Assembly (NCBI GenBank): GCA_032207245.1
Contig: CM063498.1
Location: forward strand, 51,475,091 to 51,539,090
Direction of reading: 5' to 3'
Length of the DNA: 64,000 nucleotides
Source: Pardosa pseudoannulata
Lineage: Eukaryota; Arthropoda; Arachnida; Araneae; Lycosidae
Shown here: positions 61,224-64,000 of the stretch, piece by piece
Layout of the letters: every line of letters starts with the position of its first letter
Numbering within the stretch: the stretch's first letter is position 1
Translations under genes and position numbers: made by a program
Notes under the pieces: model-generated
What the model was told of the DNA's origin: nothing
Database searches by the model: none
Seen by the model: only the letters and a program-made list of their open reading frames with translations

Positions 61224-62728
61224 CACTCATGTCCATAAATTAAGGATAATTCAGAATCACACAGAAATTGAGCTCTAAAATAAAAATTTCACCTGTAGAA
61301 TTATCACACACATCTTGAAGAAGAATTTGCAAATTGCAGGAAACCACCAGATGGCGCGGATAGTACGTCACAATGACGAGAGTGTATGAAAGGGGTATAT
61401 AAGGAATGGTAGCAAAGAAGTAAAATTGTTCACAAGCGCTTTAAAAGCCTTTCAGTGCAATAACCGCATAGTTATGGCACAAATGAAGCATTTGGATGAT
61501 TTTTTATGTGGTAGAATTATCGGACGACTGGAATGTGGACGTACCCAGCTGGAAGTATCCGAGGAACTTGGAATCGCCCAGAGTGTCATCTCCAGGCTTT
61601 GGCAACGATTCAAACATGATGGTAATGTGAGTAGATGTTACAGCACAGGTCGCCCCCGAATTACTACGCCGAATGATGACCGGTATTTGGCAGTTACTGC
61701 CAAAAGAAACAGACGGAGCACAGCATCAGACCTGTCTCGTCAGCTCTCTTCAGCTACCGGTACGACAGTTTCAAGGCAGACCGTGTACAGACGCTTCGGG
61801 AACATTGGTCTATATGCTCGTAGGCCTGTCAGATGTGTTCCCCTTACCGCAACTCACTGTCGCCTGCGATTATGCTGGGCTAGAGAGCATGCATTGTGGA
61901 CACCGCAACAGTGGTCTTGTGTGATGTTTTCCGACGTGTCCAGGTTCAGTTTACATTCTGATTCTCGCCGGACTTTCATATGGAGAGCGCCAGGTACCCG
62001 TTACCATCAAGAGAACACCATTGAACGACACCGTTACGGTGGTGCAGGATGGCTCGTTTGGGGAGGAATTATTCTTGGTTCCAGAACTGACCTGCATGTT
62101 CAGAGTGTAACGATGACAGGCCACATCTATCGGGATGTCATTCTGGAACAACATGTACGTTTGTTTCGGGGTACCATGGGTCCTGAATTTCTGTATATGG
62201 AGGACAACGCCCGATCTCACCGTGCAAACATTGTAGACGAATGCCTTCAATCGGAGGATATCACCCGTATGGATTGGCCAGCATACTCACCGGACTTGAA
62301 TCCAATAGAGCATGTGTGGGACATGCTTGGCCGACGAATTGCAGCCCGTCAACCCCCTCCCAACTGTCTATCGGAACTTCGGAGGGTATTGCTTGATGAG
62401 TGGTGTAATTTTCCCCAAGATCAGATTGATAATCTGATATTCAGCATGCGTAGGCGTTGTAACGCTTGTATTGCATCGTCCGGGAGACATACTCCGTATT
62501 AACCATCATACTAACCATGTTATACTGTTTTCTGTAAATAGGTTCTTTTTTGAAATTTGCTCCAGGGAGTAAAAATCGCAATTTTTATTAATTATGTCAA
62601 ACATATAGCATCTTTTTTGCTCTTTACCTTTTGTTTAATAAATAGACTTTACAAATAAGTCAAATTTGTTTTGCTTTTGTCTCTTTCATTGCCTGAACTT
62701 CATTATCCTTAATTTATGGACATGAGTG
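61224..62728 (+). mobile_element. Complete Tc1-like transposon
   Basis: Perfect 27-bp TIRs (outer part CACTCATGTCCATAAATTAA, then GGATAAT) are flanked by TA on both sides (61222-61223 and 62729-62730). Length 1505 bp. It encodes an uninterrupted transposase. A TATA-like GGGTATATAAGGAATGG lies about 80 bp before the ATG and a polyadenylation-like AATAAATAG follows the stop. This is the best preserved element in the window. Confidence 0.95.
61474..62502 (+). CDS. Tc1-like transposase, intact, DD34E
   Basis: It cuts and pastes its own element in the nucleus by binding the TIRs and catalysing strand transfer at TA. The first ATG (MAQMKHLDDFLCGRI) gives 342 residues, the usual Tc1 length; the open frame upstream of it begins only with non-ATG codons. 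Residues 1-110 hold two helix-turn-helix regions (EVSEELGIAQSVISRLWQRF, then GRPR, then ATGTTVSRQTVYRRF). The catalytic residues are Asp in MFSDVSRFSLHSD, Asp in YMEDNARSHRA, and Glu in SPDLNPIEHVWD. Thirty-four residues separate the second and third, giving DD34E. VSRF replaces the more usual ESRF next to the first Asp. No stop or frameshift. Possibly active, or recently so. Confidence 0.95.
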   Translation: MAQMKHLDDFLCGRIIGRLECGRTQLEVSEELGIAQSVISRLWQRFKHDGNVSRCYSTGRPRITTPNDDRYLAVTAKRNRRSTASDLSRQLSSATGTTVSRQTVYRRFGNIGLYARRPVRCVPLTATHCRLRLCWAREHALWTPQQWSCVMFSDVSRFSLHSDSRRTFIWRAPGTRYHQENTIERHRYGGAGWLVWGGIILGSRTDLHVQSVTMTGHIYRDVILEQHVRLFRGTMGPEFLYMEDNARSHRANIVDECLQSEDITRMDWPAYSPDLNPIEHVWDMLGRRIAARQPPPNCLSELRRVLLDEWCNFPQDQIDNLIFSMRRRCNACIASSGRHTPY

Positions 62729-62730
62729 TA

Positions 62731-62997
62731 TATTCTTATATACACACATATACATATATTTATCTTCTATATGAACAAAGAGGAGTATTTGTGAGTGTGT
62801 TGTCCGTAAACTAGATTATGCTTAAACACTAGGAGTTGAACGCGTAAAATTTGACGTAGGGTTCTTTCTTGACCCCGTGCAAAATTTTTCGAAGCCCTTT
62901 TCTTCGCTATTGGTAAGAATTTTTCTTTTTTTTTATTTTAAACCTATTTTTCACACATTATGGCAGTTCACGTCTACTTACTTACTTCCAATTTTTA
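62731..62997. other. No recognisable feature
   Basis: Noncoding sequence between the Tc1 element and the next TTAA element. Confidence 0.5.
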
Positions 62998-63001
62998 TTA
63001 A

Positions 63002-63485
63002 CACATTGTATGTGGGACAAGTACTAGTAGTTTTTCTGACGATTGATACTTGAGCGAGGGACAAGTACTAGTACGGGTTAGTATAACAACATGGTTTGTT
63101 TGTGGGTACAAAGATAATGGTATGTACAGGAATACGAAGCCGAATGTTCTTGTCTTTTATTTTTTATAATGTAGAAATATTTAAATATAACATAATTCGA
63201 AAAAATTAAAACTATATACTACTATTTCTATTTGATTTTTCATATTTACGATACTATTATAAATTTATCCATTAAAAAATATATTTTTTGTTTACAAAAA
63301 TCTTATGGTTGTTATTTATATATTTCTATTTATATATTTGTTTATATATTTCAATATAAAATACGAAAAATTGGATAAAAATTTAAATAATTTTCAATCT
63401 ATTGAGATTTAACTGAATAACTAAATTTACGCACAAAATGCCCGCTACCGGTACAATTCCGCTGCGAAATGTACCTGCACACGTG
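63002..63485 (+). mobile_element. TTAA-flanked piggyBac-like MITE, uninterrupted copy
   Basis: TTAA at 62998-63001 and 63486-63489. The ends read inward CACATTGTATGTGGGACA and CACGTGTGCAGGTACA. It has two subterminal repeats (AAGTACTAGTA, CTGACGATTGATACTTGAG) and is collinear with both outer parts of 21269-23555 while lacking the SINE and hAT insertions. No coding capacity. Confidence 0.92.
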
Positions 63486-63489
63486 TTAA

Positions 63490-64000
63490 ATTTGATACAC
63501 TGTCACCTCATGTCGTAGAAAATACCCTACAATTCTTTTGAATAAATTTTGAGCAGTTTCATCTGAGATATCGAGGATAAATCAACAAAAATCGTTTAAA
63601 CTGTTGTATGTTTTTATGCCTACTCAATAATTTCCACTGACGAATTTAGGTCAATAACTCTCACTGCCGATGATAAAAATACGTTGAACCTAGTTTCATT
63701 TATCTGAACTTCAAATAAATAAATCATAATTTTGTTTTGACATCATAACTTATCAGAAAATAACTTAGCTGCCAAAGTTTTTAAAAAATATGCAAAGAAT
63801 AATCATACAAAAAATCATACAAAACATAAACAAAGAACAGTGTTTGTGTGTCAGTATGTAAACATAACTGTGCGAAGGTTTAAAGGGTAAATGGAAATTG
63901 GATGGAGTTCGGTGCACGTATCCTTCGTGGCAGAAAATTTTTTTCGAGTCCTTTCTTTGAATTTCGAATTTGTTTTACATGTATTTATAAAGATTTTCAA
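63490..64000. other. No recognisable feature
   Basis: AT-rich noncoding DNA to the window edge. Confidence 0.5.

Noticed and set aside
61951..62250. Minus-strand 99-codon frame inside the intact transposase
   Set aside because: It is antisense to the conserved catalytic domain and has no recognisable motif. The same applies to 61673-61924 in another + frame.

Overview
This window reads as nuclear DNA of an arthropod, most likely a chelicerate and perhaps an orb-weaving spider. The reasons are spliced GT-AG genes, strong AT richness, long TA and CA microsatellites, and a dense mixture of Tc1, mariner, hAT, piggyBac, Helitron and tRNA-derived SINE sequences. The spider guess rests on remembered similarity of the Tc1, mariner and SINE families and is inference only.

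The only host gene I can support is on the + strand from 4116 to 15768. It is the 3' part (ten exons, 546 codons plus stop) of an ABCG1/ABCG4-type ABC half-transporter. The exons join in phase through GT-AG introns and carry the Q-loop, LSGGQ signature, Walker B, H-loop and the membrane domain. The Walker A exon and the N-terminus must lie upstream of the window. Its introns hold SINEs, a pogo/Tigger derivative, a piggyBac derivative, two decayed Harbinger-like fragments and a compound palindrome. An AATAAA follows the stop by 112 bases.

From about 16.4 kb to the end I see almost only mobile DNA, its debris and tandem repeats. Many elements can be delimited to the base by target-site duplications. 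Four hAT elements have perfect 8-bp duplications (21965-23431, 37801-38949, 39023-39791, 42655-43834). piggyBac-like elements are bounded by TTAA (9219-9781, 25806-26366, 21269-23555, 63002-63485). Helitrons are at 46677-47576, 51732-53136 and 59167-59925. A Tc1-like element at 61224-62728 has perfect TIRs and an intact 342-residue DD34E transposase. There is also a 194-bp satellite-like array at 57.2-58.5 kb.

The most informative structures are nested. A SINE and a hAT element sit inside a TTAA element whose uninterrupted relative lies 40 kb away. A composite Helitron sits inside a unit of a 728-bp tandem repeat, with the empty site visible in neighbouring units. One hAT derivative carries three tandem copies of only its dimerisation domain. 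I found no new multi-gene system; what stands out is this element architecture.
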